Positions 53,587 to 54,671 of a stretch of 54,671 nt of DNA are shown here, piece by piece (position 1 is the first letter of the stretch; each line of letters begins with the position of its first letter). The notes beneath the pieces were generated by a model. The model saw only the letters and a list, made by a program, of their open reading frames with translations, had not been told where the DNA came from and made no database searches. A program made the translations under genes and the position numbers. This DNA comes from Petrotoga olearia DSM 13574. Lineage in GTDB: Bacteria > Thermotogota > Thermotogae > Petrotogales > Petrotogaceae. The DNA lies in contig NZ_AZRL01000001.1 in NCBI RefSeq assembly GCF_002895525.1, positions 1 through 54,671 of the forward strand, given 5' to 3'.

Positions 53587-54579
53587 ATGGCAACGATAAG
53601 AGAAATAGCAAAAGCTTCAGGATTCTCTATCGCAACGGTGTCCAGAGTTCTCAACGGAAGTGAGAACGTTACTGAAGAAACAAGAAAAAAGATTTTAAAG
53701 GTTATAAAAGAATTAGATTATACCAGAAGCCAGAGTCTAAAAGGGAGTTCCTTCAGAGGGATTGGCGTTTTGGTTCCTGACTTAAAAGCATATTATTATG
53801 GACTGGTGGCTGAAGGAATAGAAGAAGTCCTTCTACGAAATCACTTAGAAATGTTTCTTTCAACATATAGACATTCCTTGGAAAAAGAGAAAGATGCCTT
53901 AGAAGAGTTCTTCGCAAGAAAAGTAGATGGTGTCATTGCTTGCACAACTTATCAAGATGAAGAGTGTTTAGAAAAATTCATTGAAGCAGGTATACCGGTT
54001 GTTGCTGTTGATAGAGAAAATTCAGAACTGAAGATGGATATTGTAACTATAGATAATTATGACTCTTCATTAAAAATTGCGAAATATTTATACGAGATGG
54101 GCCATAGAAAAGTATTGCATGTTGAAGGTCCACTGGAAATATACTCTGCAAGGGAAAGAAAAAAAGCTTTTATGAATTTTGCACAAAAGAAAAAAGATTT
54201 TGAAGTCACCTTTATTCCTGCAGGTTTTGATGTGAAAGATGGATATATTGGTATTAAAAAATACCTCGAAAAACATGGCAAAAACTTTACAGCAATTTTT
54301 TTTGTAAATGATTGGGTAGCTTTTGGGGGGATAAAAGCGCTAAGAGAAGCTGGGCTAAATTATCCTGAAGATGTTTCAATAGTTGGCTTTGATGATTCTC
54401 CCTTGGCTAAATATTTATACCCTTCTCTAACAACCATTAGACAACCTGTTTACGAAATGGGATTGAACGCAGCAAAACTCTTAATAGAAAAATTAGAAGG
54501 TAAAAGTGAAAGTAAGGTGAAAAGAAGAGTTATCTTGCCAACAAAATTAATAATTAGAGATTCAGTTAGAAAAATATAA
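53587..54579 (+). CDS. LacI-family transcriptional regulator
   Basis: The helix-turn-helix is at residues about 3-25 (TIREIAKASGFSIATVSRVL) with hinge RKKILKVIKELDYTRSQSL. The sugar-binding core has GIGVLVPDLKAYYYGLVAEG, DGVIACTTY, VVAVDREN, FFVNDWVAFGGIKALREAG, SIVGFDDSPLAKYLYPSLTT and IRQPVYEMG. It is 330 residues from ATG 53587, which has GAGGTG upstream; GTG 53578 is part of that site. Placement after the glycanase block suggests it controls it. The glucose- or mannose-type effector is unknown. Confidence 0.92.
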   Translation: MATIREIAKASGFSIATVSRVLNGSENVTEETRKKILKVIKELDYTRSQSLKGSSFRGIGVLVPDLKAYYYGLVAEGIEEVLLRNHLEMFLSTYRHSLEKEKDALEEFFARKVDGVIACTTYQDEECLEKFIEAGIPVVAVDRENSELKMDIVTIDNYDSSLKIAKYLYEMGHRKVLHVEGPLEIYSARERKKAFMNFAQKKKDFEVTFIPAGFDVKDGYIGIKKYLEKHGKNFTAIFFVNDWVAFGGIKALREAGLNYPEDVSIVGFDDSPLAKYLYPSLTTIRQPVYEMGLNAAKLLIEKLEGKSESKVKRRVILPTKLIIRDSVRKI

Positions 54580-54610
54580 TTTAATGATTTTTTGATATAA
54601 TTATATTAAT

Positions 54611-54671
54611 TACAGGGTGGGGAGCGGGGCGAAGAGTCAGAAGTTTCTTTATCCTTATGGGTGGGGAGCGG
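54611..54671 (+). repeat. GC-rich intergenic repeat-like element, copy B, cut by window end
   Basis: GGGTGGGGAGCGG occurs at 54615-54627 and again, identically, at 54659-54671, a 44-bp offset. Between them lies GGCGAAGAGTCAGAAG and an AT-rich stretch. The window ends exactly with the second copy, so whether further copies follow is not visible. Confidence 0.5.

Noticed and set aside
54615-54671. Possible start of a CRISPR array or tandem repeat
   Set aside because: Only two 13-bp copies are visible and the motif also occurs singly at 48160; the repeat is too short for CRISPR and no cas gene is present.

Overview
The window is AT-rich (roughly one third G+C by eye). Shine-Dalgarno signals are strong (AGGAGG/GGTG types), TTG and GTG starts are frequent, and the gene content (ROK regulators, msm-like and Opp-like sugar importers, an anaerobic glycan-degrading repertoire) fits a thermophilic member of the Thermotogota, most likely Petrotoga or a close relative. 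That assignment is inference from gene families and style; no rRNA is present. About 43 genes are intact, plus one tRNA, an IS transposase tail cut by the window edge, and two small gene remnants.

Layout. (1) 1-559: right end of an IS1634-like element inserted into an older gene, of which only the last ~30 codons survive. (2) 580-6560, minus: sixA - CHAD - ROK sugar kinase - Ppx/GppA+HD - ppk, a compact polyphosphate operon. (3) 6658-8059, minus: a beta-class DNA methyltransferase overlapping a winged-helix/HNH nuclease, probably a type II restriction-modification pair. (4) 8194-9224: a YjdF-like membrane protein and tRNA-Asn with a consensus promoter. (5) 9205-36506: a long block devoted mainly to cell-wall sugars and peptides. 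It holds a GH84 - serine hydrolase - anmK operon; a divergent ABC importer plus NAGK/BadF-type kinase; a Dpp-type peptide importer with lysA and an NlpC/P60 peptidase; namZ - nagZ - murQ; a ROK repressor; and a second GH3 hexosaminidase with its own ABC importer and a GNAT acetyltransferase. (6) 36782-54579, plus: a beta-glucan/mannan block with an Opp-type importer, GH1, GH3, a chemoreceptor, GH2 mannosidase, a secreted GH5-CBM17-CBM28 cellulase, a VOC protein and a LacI regulator.

How it works together. Region 5 reads as an almost complete murein-salvage pathway. Glycan pieces enter through two msm-like importers that lack their own ATPase. Stem peptides enter through the Dpp system, are cut by the NlpC/P60 enzyme, and their diaminopimelate can be decarboxylated to lysine by LysA. 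NamZ, the two GH3 enzymes and GH84 release MurNAc and GlcNAc inside the cell. The NAGK/BadF kinase and AnmK phosphorylate them, and MurQ converts MurNAc-6P to GlcNAc-6P. Two shared DNA motifs tie the operons together: an AAAGTAAT-type palindrome in both divergent intergenic regions, and a 16-bp motif 12-13 bp upstream of the -35 boxes of namZ and the ROK gene. Region 6 would secrete a cellulase, import oligosaccharides through a peptide-family importer and hydrolyse them in the cytoplasm.

Most notable observations: the integrated murein-salvage regulon with its shared sites, a MalG-type permease carrying a ~160-residue extracytoplasmic insertion with a beta-sandwich look, a Bacillus-type modular cellulase in a Thermotogota-like genome, and decayed ROK-gene and GC-rich repeat material around the mannosidase/cellulase boundary.
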